Shown here in pieces: positions 8,706-18,258 of a stretch of DNA of 64,000 nt; position 1 is the first letter of the stretch, and each line of letters starts with the position of its first letter. The notes beneath the pieces were generated by a model, which was given only the letters and a program-made list of their open reading frames with translations, did no database searches and had not been told where the DNA came from. The stretch is from contig CAYTHO010000017.1 in the NCBI GenBank assembly GCA_964437595.1, forward strand, positions 1 to 64,000. The letters run 5' to 3'. The stretch comes from DSYU01 sp964437595. Its GTDB lineage: Bacteria; Chloroflexota; Anaerolineae; Anaerolineales; Anaerolineaceae. The translations under genes and the position numbers were made by a program.

Positions 8706-9436
8706 TATCGCCACCTCCGTGTTTCAATAGAGATAGAGCCGAGGAAGAGCGCAAGCGCCGTCACGCTAATATAGTAAACAACGTCTTTTAACTCAATTAC
8801 GCCCCGGTAGAAGGTGTTGTAAAAATGCTCGCTCAAATCCAGATAACGAAGCAGCTCGCCGCCCGAGGCGCCCATAACCTGGGCCGGGTAGCTGATCATC
8901 CACAGGATCAATAGGATACCCAGTGTGGCAAAAAAGGCAGCGATCTGGTTGGTAAAGAATGAAGAAGACATCACGCCGATGGCTAGAAAAGCGGATGACA
9001 GCAAGACTAAACCCAGGTAGCCGGAGGCCATCAAGCCCTGATCGATGCCGGGGCTGACCAGCATATTGAGGACGATGGGGAAGAACCAGGTGATCAGGAA
9101 TAAAACCAGCAGGAAGAGCATCCCGCCTAGCCATTTACCTACAACAACTTCCCAATCCCGGACAGGGGTGGTCAGCAAAATTTCCAGGGTACCATTCTTT
9201 TGTTCCTCTGCCAGCGTTCGCATGGTGATTGCCGGGGTAGAAAAGAGCAGGAGGGTTACCAGCGGCCCAATAATAACCTGAACGCTTGGCGCGTATTGCT
9301 GCGCTGATGCGGCCAGGATGGTCGCGTAGAATAAGAAACCCAGGATCAGCAGAATGGCAAATGCAATGGCATATGCGATTGGGCTGATCACAAACGATTT
9401 AAATTCTTTCTCGGCGATGATCCAGATATTCCGCAT
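8705..9436 (-). CDS. ABC-2 type permease (GldF-like)
   Basis: 243 residues with about six membrane helices, beginning MRNIWIIAEKEFKSFVISP, the usual cytoplasmic start of ABC-2 permeases. The segment TLAEEQKNGTLEILLTTPV is the characteristic amphipathic coupling region of this family. It lies between the ATPase (19 bp upstream) and the GldG-like gene (1-bp overlap), so the three genes are translated together as one exporter. The substrate cannot be read from the sequence. Confidence 0.88.
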   Translation of the reverse strand: MRNIWIIAEKEFKSFVISPIAYAIAFAILLILGFLFYATILAASAQQYAPSVQVIIGPLVTLLLFSTPAITMRTLAEEQKNGTLEILLTTPVRDWEVVVGKWLGGMLFLLVLFLITWFFPIVLNMLVSPGIDQGLMASGYLGLVLLSSAFLAIGVMSSSFFTNQIAAFFATLGILLILWMISYPAQVMGASGGELLRYLDLSEHFYNTFYRGVIELKDVVYYISVTALALFLGSISIETRRWR

Positions 9437-9454
9437 AAGGATCTCCGCTCCTTC

Positions 9455-10453
9455 CTATGAATTCTCTGTTTCGATATCGGCTTCGGTAACCTCTTCCTCT
9501 TCTTCGAGGAGATCAGTTTCATCTACTTGACCGACTTCCGCTTCATCACGGGTGAGCTGCAGGAAGATATCTTCCAGGCTGAGGTTCACCGGGCTCATCT
9601 CGAGCAGGTCATATCCCGATGTGATAATCGTCTTCGCAACTTGCGGGCGGGGATCAGAGCCTGGATCGGACTCAAATTCGAAACGATCGTCCGCGCTGGG
9701 GGTTATTAAATTGACACCAGGGATGCTTGCAATCTGGTTCGGAAGATCGCCCAGTTCTCCGCGCACCCGAACGGTAACTCGCTGCGCGCCGGTCAGCCGC
9801 GCCTGAAGCTGCTCGGGCGAATCTTCTGTAACGATCCGGCCTTTGTTGATGATCAGGACGCGATCGCAAACTTGCTGGACTTCTGGCAAGATATGGGAAG
9901 AAAGAAGCACGGTCCGATCTTTACCAATTGAACGGATTAATTCACGAAATTTCACGACTTGCTTGGGGTCCAGGCCGATGGTGGGTTCATCCAGAATGAG
10001 GACTTCGGGCTGGTGGACAAGAGCCTGGGCCAGGCCAACACGCTGGCGCATGCCTTTGGATAGCTTCCCAATGTAGCCGTTTGCCCGGTCAGTCAGTTGA
10101 ACGCTTTCCAGAGTCTCGTAGATGCGCTGTTTGGCATTCTTTACCTTTCGCAAATCGGCCATGTACTTGAGATATTCGTACACGGTCATGTCAGGGTAAA
10201 GCGGAACGGTCTCAGGCATGTAGCCGACAATGCGCCGTACTTCCAGGGATTCATCAATGATGTCATGCCCGCCGATGGTCACCTTGCCAGAAGTTGGCGG
10301 CATGTACCCGGTAAGAATGCGCATGGTGGTGGTTTTACCAGCGCCGTTCGGTCCCAGAAACCCGAGGATTTCTCCCTTCTCGGCATTGAAGGTCAGGTCG
10401 CTAATCGCGCGCCGAGACCCATAATCTTTGGTCAGGCCAAAAACACGAATCAT
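9455..10453 (-). CDS. ABC transporter ATP-binding protein (GldA/CcmA-like)
   Basis: 332 residues. The Walker A motif is GPNGAGKTTTM near residue 35, the signature LSKGMRQRVGLAQAL near 135, and Walker B with the catalytic glutamate VLILDEPTIGLDP near 155. After the nucleotide-binding domain comes a C-terminal extension of about 100 residues typical of ABC-2 exporter ATPases, then an unusually acidic tail (LLEEEEEVTEADIETENS). It is the first gene of the operon and powers the downstream permease. Confidence 0.92.
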   Translation of the reverse strand: MIRVFGLTKDYGSRRAISDLTFNAEKGEILGFLGPNGAGKTTTMRILTGYMPPTSGKVTIGGHDIIDESLEVRRIVGYMPETVPLYPDMTVYEYLKYMADLRKVKNAKQRIYETLESVQLTDRANGYIGKLSKGMRQRVGLAQALVHQPEVLILDEPTIGLDPKQVVKFRELIRSIGKDRTVLLSSHILPEVQQVCDRVLIINKGRIVTEDSPEQLQARLTGAQRVTVRVRGELGDLPNQIASIPGVNLITPSADDRFEFESDPGSDPRPQVAKTIITSGYDLLEMSPVNLSLEDIFLQLTRDEAEVGQVDETDLLEEEEEVTEADIETENS

Positions 10454-10872
10454 CCGTGTCTCCTAATATCTCCCTGCTAAAGGATAGATTTTCTGGTAGG
10501 CTGCTCTCGCATGATTTGATGAAATCCATCTCCGCTGATTGCGCAAATTGATTTCATCAAATAATGAGCAGAAGCTCATACCCCACACACATTTCTGTGA
10601 TGAATCAGCCTGGAAACAGGCCGCTATACACTATACAACACCCAACAATGCATTTCAATAACTTTTAATAACTCTAATCTAATGCTAATCTTCATGTTAC
10701 AGCTGAGATCAGATCAGGAGGTGAAAAAGTAGTTACGTATATAACATTAATCTAATGCTAATCTTCTTTGTTGTTTACACATCTAGTATTGTAAAATACA
10801 ACGGGTTTATCCTTCTCTTTTTGCAGGTAGAAGCTTCCCAAACATTTCCGGTTTACATCTTCAGGAGGTAGC
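10454..10872. promoter_or_regulatory. AT-rich divergent regulatory region between the ABC operon and hppA
   Basis: This 419-bp gap between divergent genes holds no convincing gene. It contains a 13-bp perfect inverted repeat, ATTTGATGAAATC (10514-10526) with its complement at 10550-10562, extendable to 17 bp with one mismatch. It also contains two exact 19-bp direct repeats, TAATCTAATGCTAATCTTC, at 10675-10693 and 10748-10766. A weak promoter-like pair TTGTTG/TAAAAT lies near 10767-10797. AGGAGG at 10864 is the hppA ribosome site. The repeats look like operators for the pyrophosphatase or for both directions. Confidence 0.55.
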
Positions 10873-13200
10873 ATGAATATTCTTGGTCTGGCCAGGCACG
10901 GCTTGAATGATTTCGAGCAAGTGGCCATCTTATTAGTTGTCCTTACATCTTTCCTTAGTTTGCTCTATGCGTGGCTGCTGCGCGGCAACGTACTGAACAA
11001 AGACAAAGGCACCAAGAAGATGCAAGAAGTGTGGAATGCGATCCGCGTTGGCGCGGATGGCTATTTGGGGCGTCAGTTGCGGACCATTTTACCTGCAATT
11101 GGTCTGCTGACGGTGGCCCTGTTCCTCAGCGTTTACGTTGTCCCCCCCAGCGCTGAAGCCTCCCATGAGTTCCCGCAGAACACGACCATCATCGTTGCGG
11201 TTGGCCGCACGCTGGCCTTCATTATGGGTGCTTCCTTCTCGCTCATCGTTGGTCAGTTAGGCATGCGCATGGCCATTCAGGCCAGTGTACGCTCTGCGTC
11301 CGCGGCGCGGCGCGACTTCACTGAGTCTCTGTCCATCGCCTACTACGCCGGCACCATTACCGGTATGCTGACGGATGGCCTGGGCTTGTTCGGCGGTACC
11401 ATTATCTTCATTGTATTCGGTACGGCTGCCCCAGATGCCCTGCTTGGCTTCGGCTTTGGTGGTACGCTCATTGCGCTGTTCATGCGCGTTGGCGGCGGCA
11501 TCTACACCAAGGCGGCGGATGTTGGCGCCGACCTGGTTGGTAAAGTTGAAAAAGATATCCCCGAAGATGACCCGCGCAACGCGGCTGTGGTTGCTGACCT
11601 GGTCGGCGACAACGTGGGTGACTGCGCCGGTATGGCTGCTGACATCTTCGAATCCTACGAAACGACCATCGTTTCGGGCCTGATCCTCGGCCTGGCCCTT
11701 GTGGCGGCTGATCCCACCCACAGCCTGAAATGGATTGTTTACCCCCTGATCATTCGCGCGATTGGCGTGATCAGCTCCATTCTTGGCACCTTCACTGTGC
11801 CGATTTGGGAAAAATTCCCCATCAAGTGGCTGCGCGCGCATGACGCCGAAGAGGCTATGTTCCGCTCTTACGAAGTATCGAGTGTCAACACCATCCTGTG
11901 GGCCTTTGTTCTGGCGATTGCCTACGGCGGCGACTGGCGCCTGGGTGCGCTGACCACCATCGGCGTTGGCCTGGCGGTTGCTTTCAACCCGCTGACCTCT
12001 TACTTCACCGCCACAAAGAAACCGCCGGTAAAAGAGATCGTTCAGTCGACCCGCACCGGCCCTGCGACCACCATTCTCTCCGGCCTTTCGGTTGGTATGG
12101 AATCATCTGTGTGGGCGCTGGTAGTGATTGTAATCAGCTTCATCGGCGGCCTGCTCATCTACGGCAGCGAAGGCGCGTTGTACGTGCTGTACGCGGTTGC
12201 GATGATCGGTATTGGTATGCTCAGCCACACCGGCAACAACGTGGCGATGGACTCCTACGGCCCCATCTCTGACAATGCCAATGGCATTGGCGAAATGGCC
12301 TGGCACGATATGGATGATGCCGAAACGTTGAAGGCGCGCCAGATTATGGCCGACCTGGATGCGGTTGGTAACACCACCAAAGCCATCACCAAGGGCGTCG
12401 CCATTGCATCGGCAGTTATCGCGGCGGTTTCGCTGTTCGCGTCTTACATTACTGATATCGGCAAGGTCCAGCTTCAGCTTGGCGTTGAACAACTGACCGC
12501 TATCCGTATCTCCGATACCACCGTTTTCATCGGCTTCCTGCTGGGCGGCGCGCTGCCCTGGCTGTTCAGCTCGCTGTCCATCCGCGCCGTCAGCCGCGCT
12601 GCCGGCCAGATCGTTGAGGAAGTGCGCAAGCAGTTCCGCATCCCTGGCATTATGGAAGGTACGGTTGTGCCTGATTATGCCCGCGTAGTAGATATTTCCA
12701 CTGCTTCGGCGCAGAAAGAACTGATCCCGCTGGCGACCATGTCGGTGCTCATGCCGCTGATGGTTGGCCTGGTCCTGGGCGTTGAAGCCCTGGGTGGCTT
12801 CCTGGCGGGCGTGATCCTGTGCGGTCAGCTGCTGGCCGTGTTCATGTCCAATGCTGGTGGCGCCTGGGACAATGCCAAGAAGGCCATCGAAGATGAGCCG
12901 CGCAACCTGGCTGCAAACACCGGCAAGGGCTCCGAACGCCACAAGGCTGGCGTAGTGGGCGATACAGTGGGTGATCCCATGAAAGATACCGCTGGCCCCG
13001 CGCTCAACCCGATGATCAAGGTCGTCAACCTGGTGTCCCTCATGTTCGCCCCTCTGATGGTCAAGTACCAGGGCGAGATCGTTACCTACATTGTCGCAGC
13101 CCTGTTTGCCGCGGCGATAATTTGGGCCATTCTGCAGAGCAAGCGCCCCGCGCCCGCCATTGGCGAGGATGCGTCCGTTGCTGCTGTATCTGGCGACTAA
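10873..13200 (+). CDS. hppA: Membrane-bound ion-pumping pyrophosphatase
   Basis: Hydrolyses cytoplasmic pyrophosphate and pumps H+ (or Na+) across the membrane. The 775-residue protein has about 16 membrane segments. The substrate-binding loops are intact: DVGADLVGKVEKDIPEDDPR and ADLVGDNVGDCAGMAADIFE near residues 215-260, and DNAKKAIEDE with GDTVGDPMKDTAGPALNP near the C-terminus. Lysine follows NTT in GNTTKAITKG; in characterised enzymes Lys here marks the K+-independent class and Ala the K+-dependent class, so this one is predicted K+-independent and probably H+-pumping. AGGAGG precedes the ATG. A bidirectional terminator follows. Confidence 0.96.
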   Translation: MNILGLARHGLNDFEQVAILLVVLTSFLSLLYAWLLRGNVLNKDKGTKKMQEVWNAIRVGADGYLGRQLRTILPAIGLLTVALFLSVYVVPPSAEASHEFPQNTTIIVAVGRTLAFIMGASFSLIVGQLGMRMAIQASVRSASAARRDFTESLSIAYYAGTITGMLTDGLGLFGGTIIFIVFGTAAPDALLGFGFGGTLIALFMRVGGGIYTKAADVGADLVGKVEKDIPEDDPRNAAVVADLVGDNVGDCAGMAADIFESYETTIVSGLILGLALVAADPTHSLKWIVYPLIIRAIGVISSILGTFTVPIWEKFPIKWLRAHDAEEAMFRSYEVSSVNTILWAFVLAIAYGGDWRLGALTTIGVGLAVAFNPLTSYFTATKKPPVKEIVQSTRTGPATTILSGLSVGMESSVWALVVIVISFIGGLLIYGSEGALYVLYAVAMIGIGMLSHTGNNVAMDSYGPISDNANGIGEMAWHDMDDAETLKARQIMADLDAVGNTTKAITKGVAIASAVIAAVSLFASYITDIGKVQLQLGVEQLTAIRISDTTVFIGFLLGGALPWLFSSLSIRAVSRAAGQIVEEVRKQFRIPGIMEGTVVPDYARVVDISTASAQKELIPLATMSVLMPLMVGLVLGVEALGGFLAGVILCGQLLAVFMSNAGGAWDNAKKAIEDEPRNLAANTGKGSERHKAGVVGDTVGDPMKDTAGPALNPMIKVVNLVSLMFAPLMVKYQGEIVTYIVAALFAAAIIWAILQSKRPAPAIGEDASVAAVSGD

Positions 13201-13225
13201 GCTGAATTGCATTTGAAGGAAATAA

Positions 13226-13256
13226 AAGTGGGCCGGAGAAATCCGGCCCACTTTTT
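13226..13256. terminator. Shared bidirectional terminator of hppA and the pseudouridine synthase gene
   Basis: GTGGGCCGGA and TCCGGCCCAC form a 10-bp GC-rich stem around a GAAA loop, with A-rich sequence on the left and T-rich on the right. It can therefore terminate both converging transcripts. Confidence 0.88.
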
Positions 13257-13974
13257 ATCCCTTGAAGGTAGTATATCGATCTTGTTGTAGATACTTGATG
13301 GTTTGGTTTAGATCATCAGGATAGGGCGCCTGGATATTCATCGATTCGCCGCTGATTGGATGGGCAAATACGATTTGATAGGCGTGCAGCGCGACGCGCC
13401 GGATAGGTAAGTCTCTGGCAATATCGCGCGCCTCTATCTGCGCCGCCGTTTCAGGTTTCAGGCTCTTGTACAAAGGGTCGTTTAGGATGGGCAGGGAAGA
13501 AGCGGCCAGGTGTGCGCGGATCTGATGCGTATAGCCACTATGAGGTAGCGCGGTTATCAGGGTAAATACACCAAGCCGCCGGAGAACTGCCGCCTCAGTT
13601 TCCGCTGGTTTTCCTGCCTGGGGATCGATGATCGTGCGGTGCTTGCGGTCTCCATTTACAACCAGGGGAAGGGATATGGTGAGCGCCTCCCAGGCAGGCA
13701 TGCCAATGCAAAGGGCGTGGTACTCTTTGCAGGTTTTTCGCTCTTCGAACTGCTGGTTGAGATTTCGGTGCGCTTCAGCGCTGCGCGCAAACAGAATGAC
13801 CCCGCTGGTATCTTTATCCAGCCGGTGAACGACCCACAGCCGCCCATGCGCTTCCTGGAGCTGCCCGATCAGGTGGGGCAGGGATGGGTTGTAGCCGTCC
13901 GGTATCGTGCGCAGGCCGGACGGCTTATTGATTACCAGGAGACTATCATCACTCCAGAGAACCTGGAATTCCAT
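13255..13974 (-). CDS. RluA-family pseudouridine synthase
   Basis: Converts specific uridines in rRNA or tRNA to pseudouridine. The 239 residues contain the catalytic motif HRLDKDTSGVILFARS near residue 52, where the Asp is the nucleophile. VVNGDRKHRTIIDP and the final GYTHQIRAHLA segment also fit the family. No N-terminal S4 domain is visible, so it is of the short RluA/TruC type; the target site cannot be told. It is probably the last gene after the aldo/keto reductase (28-bp gap). Confidence 0.9.
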   Translation of the reverse strand: MEFQVLWSDDSLLVINKPSGLRTIPDGYNPSLPHLIGQLQEAHGRLWVVHRLDKDTSGVILFARSAEAHRNLNQQFEERKTCKEYHALCIGMPAWEALTISLPLVVNGDRKHRTIIDPQAGKPAETEAAVLRRLGVFTLITALPHSGYTHQIRAHLAASSLPILNDPLYKSLKPETAAQIEARDIARDLPIRRVALHAYQIVFAHPISGESMNIQAPYPDDLNQTIKYLQQDRYTTFKG

Positions 13975-14002
13975 GGCGGCTGTTTACCCGCAGCGGGTCG
14001 CG

Positions 14003-14974
14003 TTACCAGGCGTAGGCTTCCGGCGCCTGACCGCCAGGACCGGGGAAGATTTCATCGATGCGTTTCAACGTCTCATCGGAGAATTGAATTTCCAGCGCCC
14101 GCAGGCTGCCGCGGAGCTGTTCTATGGTTCGCGGGCCGATGATCGGCGCGGTCACCACGGGATTCTTAAGCAGCCAGGCCAGGGCCGCGTCTGCGGGCTG
14201 CTCACCCAAATCTGCGCACAATTTTTCATACGCTTCCAGCTTGGCGCGGTTTTTCTCGATGTTTGCCTGCGCGTTCTCCGATGCGCGCCGTCCAGCTTCC
14301 ATTTTTTGCAGCGCGCCGCCCAGTAAGCCGCCTGCCAGCGGGCTCCAGGGGATCAACCCCAGGCCGTACTCTTTACAGGCGGGGATCACTTCCATCTCGA
14401 CCATGCGCGCGTTGAGGTTGTACAGGCTCTGCTCGCTGACCAGTCCCATGAAATTGCGGCGCCTGGCAATCTCGTTGGCCTGCGCGATATTCCAGGCGGC
14501 GAAATTGCTGCTGCCTACGTATATCACCTTGCCCTGCTGTACCAGCACTTCCATGGCCTGCCAGATTTCTTCCCACGGCGTTTCACGATCGATGTGGTGC
14601 ATCTGATACATATCGATGTAATCGGTTTTCAGGCGGCGCAGGCTGTCCTCGCACGCTTTCCGAATGTGCAGGGCAGACAGTTTCATCTGGTTTGGCCATT
14701 CGCCCATCTTCCCGTTGACTTTTGTCGCCAACACCACCTTATCGCGCCGCCCGCCGCCTTGCGCCCACCAGCGCCCGATGATCTGTTCGGTGATGCCTTC
14801 GCCGATCTTCCAGCCGTAAACATCAGCGGTATCGAAGAAGTTGATGCCCAATTCAAGCGCCTCATCCATGATTTTGTAGGCATCTTCTTCACTGGTGTGC
14901 GGGCCAAAATTCATTGTACCCAGGCACAGCCGGCTTACCTTCACTCCGGTTCGACCCAAATGTGTGTATTCCAT
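14003..14974 (-). CDS. Aldo/keto reductase
   Basis: NADPH-dependent oxidoreductase of 323 residues with a TIM-barrel fold. The catalytic tetrad is visible: Asp and Tyr in FFDTADVYGW, Lys in VVLATKVNGKMG and His in YQMHHIDRETPWEE. The N-terminus MEYTHLGRTGVKVSRLCLGT is typical of the YhdN/Tas-like group acting on aldehydes or sugars. The gene lies between the M14 peptidase and the pseudouridine synthase on the same strand, probably cotranscribed. Substrate unknown. Confidence 0.9.
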   Translation of the reverse strand: MEYTHLGRTGVKVSRLCLGTMNFGPHTSEEDAYKIMDEALELGINFFDTADVYGWKIGEGITEQIIGRWWAQGGGRRDKVVLATKVNGKMGEWPNQMKLSALHIRKACEDSLRRLKTDYIDMYQMHHIDRETPWEEIWQAMEVLVQQGKVIYVGSSNFAAWNIAQANEIARRRNFMGLVSEQSLYNLNARMVEMEVIPACKEYGLGLIPWSPLAGGLLGGALQKMEAGRRASENAQANIEKNRAKLEAYEKLCADLGEQPADAALAWLLKNPVVTAPIIGPRTIEQLRGSLRALEIQFSDETLKRIDEIFPGPGGQAPEAYAW

Positions 14975-15011
14975 CTGACACTCCTTAGGTGTGGTGGTTA
15001 ATTCGTCTATT

Positions 15012-16700
15012 CTATTCTAACGTAAAGGACTGGTGAATTTGCCCCGCACGCTCGCTTCGTATAAGGATTTCCACCTGCGCGCCAGCGGGAGCTTCTACTA
15101 CCCATTGCACGTGCCCGCGGTTATCTGTTGGGCTGGAGCCAAACGCTGAAGCCATTTCGTCTTTATTGGCGCGGCCTTCCAGATAACCCAGTTCCATGCG
15201 TTCTTTCCCCAAAACAATGTGGCAGGCCTGTCCCTGAAATTCCTTTGGCAAAGAGAGTTCCGCGAAAACCGCCCTGGCAGATTTCCGCTTGCGCGCCTGC
15301 TGGCTGGTGAAGGTTGGTAGATACCCCGTATTTTCGACCACCAGATCGATTGTCCAGTTCGTCTGGTTGATTCGCTTGACGCTTAAAGTATGCAGGGTGA
15401 GATGCGGCAGCAGGTCAGCCAGGGCGAGTGTTAAGGGGAGGTGCCGCTGCGCCTCCGCTGTCATTAGCGCTGGGGGAGGGTTTCGCCAGGTATAGAGTGT
15501 GTTCCAGCCGCCCAGCTCAATTTTGCCCAACTGAGGATGCTCGTATGGATACCAGTTTACATATCCCTGCGGTCCAACGTTGTCATCGACCCATTTTAAG
15601 ATCAGGTGATCATCTTCAACAGGGTGCTTGACGAACCACTCCACGAACTTACGGTCCGCGATTCCCGCTTCTGTGGGCAGATCCCATAATTCAACCGTAA
15701 AAACGAACGCGCCGAACTGGTCGTACATCCAGTCATCGAAGGCCCCTGTGGTAATGTCTTTCGGGCTGTACAGAAAATCATGGTATGTGGACACATTGCG
15801 GTAACCGGTCAGCCGGGTGCCAATATCACCCAACTGCTTAAAAATGTATAGGTCGCCGGAGTCCATTTGATCATCAGGCTTGGTGCTGAAGGGGCGCAGC
15901 AGAACCCGGCTGAAGGTGTGAAACGTCAGCGCCAGGTTGATGTTGGAATGGCGGGAGATGTAACTGACCACGGCGTTGATTTCCGGTTCGGATGCCGGGT
16001 ACGGCCCGGCCCCACGCTGGTCGCTTTCAGGCCGCCACTCGAAGGGAAAGTTACGATTGAAATCCAACCCTGCCGCAGGGCGGGCGATATCGATAATATA
16101 CCCATCATAATTCTCGATCAGGCCTTCTGGCAGCAGGCGGTAGTACGTTCCCCCAAAATCTGTTGGCTCGCGCTTTACCATGAATCGCGCATTCTTCTCT
16201 GAAGGCTTCCAATCTCCATTGGGGTCGATGAACCGCATTTGCAGTATGCGCGAGTCCCCATCGATATCCTGTACGTGCAGGCCTTCATCCCGTTCTTCCC
16301 ACGGGTAAGGCCGGACTCCAGATCGAACAAACTGCGGATTTTTTGCCATGGCCGCGCCAGCGCCGTCGGGGTTGATGCGCGGAACGGCGTAGAACGAGCA
16401 GGAGTCTAGCAGCCGAGTAACCTGCTCATCCTTGCTGTACTGGGTTAACAAATGGTAGAGAATATACAGTACGGTGGTCGTACCCGCCAGCTCAGTGGCG
16501 TGGATGTTGCCATCCAGCCAGATAGCCGGTTTCTCCAGGTCTTGGCCGCTTGCAAAATTGGTGATGGTCGTCAGCCAGATCGATTTGCCTTCATGACTGG
16601 TGCCAATCGGTTCTCGTTTGATCAATCCAGGAAAATCTTTTTCCCATGCTTTCAAAACGCTTTCAAGCTCATCGTTTGTGAAGTAATGATTGAAGTTCAT
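15012..16700 (-). CDS. M14-family zinc carboxypeptidase
   Basis: 562 residues. The zinc ligands appear as the HxxE pair in WLDGNIHATELAG (near residue 70) and the third His in LTFHTFSRVLLRPF; the catalytic Glu is in FVFTVELWDLPTE. No signal peptide is visible at MNFNHYFTNDELESVLK, so it is probably cytoplasmic. About 150 extra C-terminal residues form a beta-rich domain that many bacterial M14 proteins carry. It is divergent from the monooxygenase gene at 16788 and leads the aldo/keto reductase gene by 37 bp. Confidence 0.88.
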   Translation of the reverse strand: MNFNHYFTNDELESVLKAWEKDFPGLIKREPIGTSHEGKSIWLTTITNFASGQDLEKPAIWLDGNIHATELAGTTTVLYILYHLLTQYSKDEQVTRLLDSCSFYAVPRINPDGAGAAMAKNPQFVRSGVRPYPWEERDEGLHVQDIDGDSRILQMRFIDPNGDWKPSEKNARFMVKREPTDFGGTYYRLLPEGLIENYDGYIIDIARPAAGLDFNRNFPFEWRPESDQRGAGPYPASEPEINAVVSYISRHSNINLALTFHTFSRVLLRPFSTKPDDQMDSGDLYIFKQLGDIGTRLTGYRNVSTYHDFLYSPKDITTGAFDDWMYDQFGAFVFTVELWDLPTEAGIADRKFVEWFVKHPVEDDHLILKWVDDNVGPQGYVNWYPYEHPQLGKIELGGWNTLYTWRNPPPALMTAEAQRHLPLTLALADLLPHLTLHTLSVKRINQTNWTIDLVVENTGYLPTFTSQQARKRKSARAVFAELSLPKEFQGQACHIVLGKERMELGYLEGRANKDEMASAFGSSPTDNRGHVQWVVEAPAGAQVEILIRSERAGQIHQSFTLE

Positions 16701-16787
16701 AGCACTTATACTCGCCCGAGAAAGCAGATTTCGATAAAATTAGTATATCAAAAAAGCTAATAATCATCTTTCCAGGAGGAGATCATA

Positions 16788-17093
16788 ATGAACATCGTTC
16801 TTGTATATGTTCATGTAAAACCTGAAGCCATAGAAGAATTTAAGGCGATTACGTTGGAAAATGCTCGTAACAGCGTGATGGAACCTGGAATTGCCCGTTT
16901 TGATGTTATTCAACAGGCGGACGATCCCACTCGATTTGTCCTTGTTGAGGTTTATAAAAACAGCGAAGCCCCCGCGAAGCATAAAGAGACGGCCCACTAC
17001 CTGGCATGGCGGGATAAAGCGCCCGAGTTCATGGCCGAACCACGCTACAGCATCAAATATCAAAACGTGTTTCCGGGTGAGGACGGATGGTAA
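16788..17093 (+). CDS. Antibiotic biosynthesis monooxygenase / LsrG-like protein
   Basis: A 101-residue single-domain protein of the dimeric alpha-beta-barrel (ABM) fold. MNIVLVYVHVKPEAIEEFK is the typical first strand and helix, and PGIARFDVIQQADDPTRFVL and the HKETAHYLAW helix fit LsrG/YgiN-type members. These proteins process small quinone or autoinducer-like molecules. AGGAGG precedes the ATG. Its end overlaps the start of the alcohol dehydrogenase, so the two are translationally coupled and may act on the same pathway. Confidence 0.85.
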   Translation: MNIVLVYVHVKPEAIEEFKAITLENARNSVMEPGIARFDVIQQADDPTRFVLVEVYKNSEAPAKHKETAHYLAWRDKAPEFMAEPRYSIKYQNVFPGEDGW

Positions 17094-18253
17094 TGCCAGT
17101 CCGGTTTGAGTTTGCCACGGCGACACAGATTATTTTTGGCCCGGGCACGCTGAAGGAAATCGGCGTAATCGCTTCTGGCCTGGGGCGCCGGGCGCTGGTT
17201 GTGACCGGCTTTCAAGGCGCGGAAATTGAGCGGCTCAGCGGTCTTCTTCAGTCCGGTGGGGTGGATTGCCATTGGTTCTCAGTCTCTGGCGAACCATCTG
17301 TACAGCGTGTTCTGGAAGGCGTTCAGGCTGCCCGGGAGAGCGGCTGTGACTTTTTGATTGGTTTTGGCGGGGGCAGCGCGCTGGATACCACCAAAGCAGT
17401 GGCAGCCCTGCTGACCAACCCCGGCGACCCATTGGATTACCTGGAAGTGGTTGGGCGAGGGCAGTCATTGAAAGCTCCCCCTGCGCCATTTATAGCCATT
17501 CCCACCACGGCTGGAACGGGAAGTGAAGTGACCCGCAACGCTGTTCTGGCGGTTCCGGAAAAACAAGTGAAAGTCAGCCTGCGCAGCCCGCTGCTGCTGG
17601 CGAAGGCGGCGCTGGTGGACCCCGAACTGACGTACAGCTTGCCGCCCGCTGTGACAGCCAGCACGGGAATGGACGCCCTGGCGCAGGTTATCGAGCCGTA
17701 CGTTTCCCGGCGCGCCAACCCGCTGACGGACCTCTACTGCCGCGAAGGGATCGCCCGCGCGGCGCGCTCGCTGCTGCGGGCATACCAAAATGGCAGCGAT
17801 GCGGCTGCAAGAGAAGATATGGCTTTTGCCAGCCTGATGGGCGGCTTATCATTGGCGAACGCTGGCCTGGGTGCGGTGCATGGCTTTGCCGGCCCGATCG
17901 GGGGTATGTTCGGCGCGCCGCATGGCGCCGTCTGCGCTGCGCTGCTGCCTCCCGTTGTAATGGTGAACGCTCGCGCGCTGGCGCAGCGCGAACCGGATAA
18001 CCTGGCCCTTCCTCGTTATGTTGAGGTGGCGCGCCAGGTTACCGGGTTTCCCCGCGCGGGAGTTGTTGAATTATCGCGCTGGTTAGATGACCTCCGCTCG
18101 GCGCTGCATATTCCACCGCTGCGGGCGTACGGCATTCAGGAATCCGACCTGACCAGCCTGGTAGAAAAGAGCGCGGTCGCCAGCAGCATGAAAGCCAACC
18201 CGCTGGCGCTGACCCACGCCGAACTAAGAGAAATATTGGAAATGGCCTTGTAA
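17087..18253 (+). CDS. Iron-containing alcohol dehydrogenase (metal ligand His replaced by Gln)
   Basis: 388 residues, NAD(P)-dependent group III dehydrogenase. The nucleotide-binding loop GFGGGSALDTTKA (near residue 95) and PTTAGTGSEVT (near 145) are intact. Of the four usual metal ligands, Asp196 (GMDALAQ) and the two later histidines (GAVHGF and APHGAV) are present, but the ligand four residues after Asp196, normally His, is Gln200. Some subfamilies appear to carry this change, so it need not be inactive. The start overlaps the monooxygenase stop; ATG at 17093 is equally possible. Confidence 0.9.
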   Translation: MVMPVRFEFATATQIIFGPGTLKEIGVIASGLGRRALVVTGFQGAEIERLSGLLQSGGVDCHWFSVSGEPSVQRVLEGVQAARESGCDFLIGFGGGSALDTTKAVAALLTNPGDPLDYLEVVGRGQSLKAPPAPFIAIPTTAGTGSEVTRNAVLAVPEKQVKVSLRSPLLLAKAALVDPELTYSLPPAVTASTGMDALAQVIEPYVSRRANPLTDLYCREGIARAARSLLRAYQNGSDAAAREDMAFASLMGGLSLANAGLGAVHGFAGPIGGMFGAPHGAVCAALLPPVVMVNARALAQREPDNLALPRYVEVARQVTGFPRAGVVELSRWLDDLRSALHIPPLRAYGIQESDLTSLVEKSAVASSMKANPLALTHAELREILEMAL

Positions 18254-18258
18254 TCGAA

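Noticed and set aside
10675..10766. A CRISPR array
   Set aside because: Only two copies of the 19-bp repeat occur, there is no regular series and no cas gene in the window.
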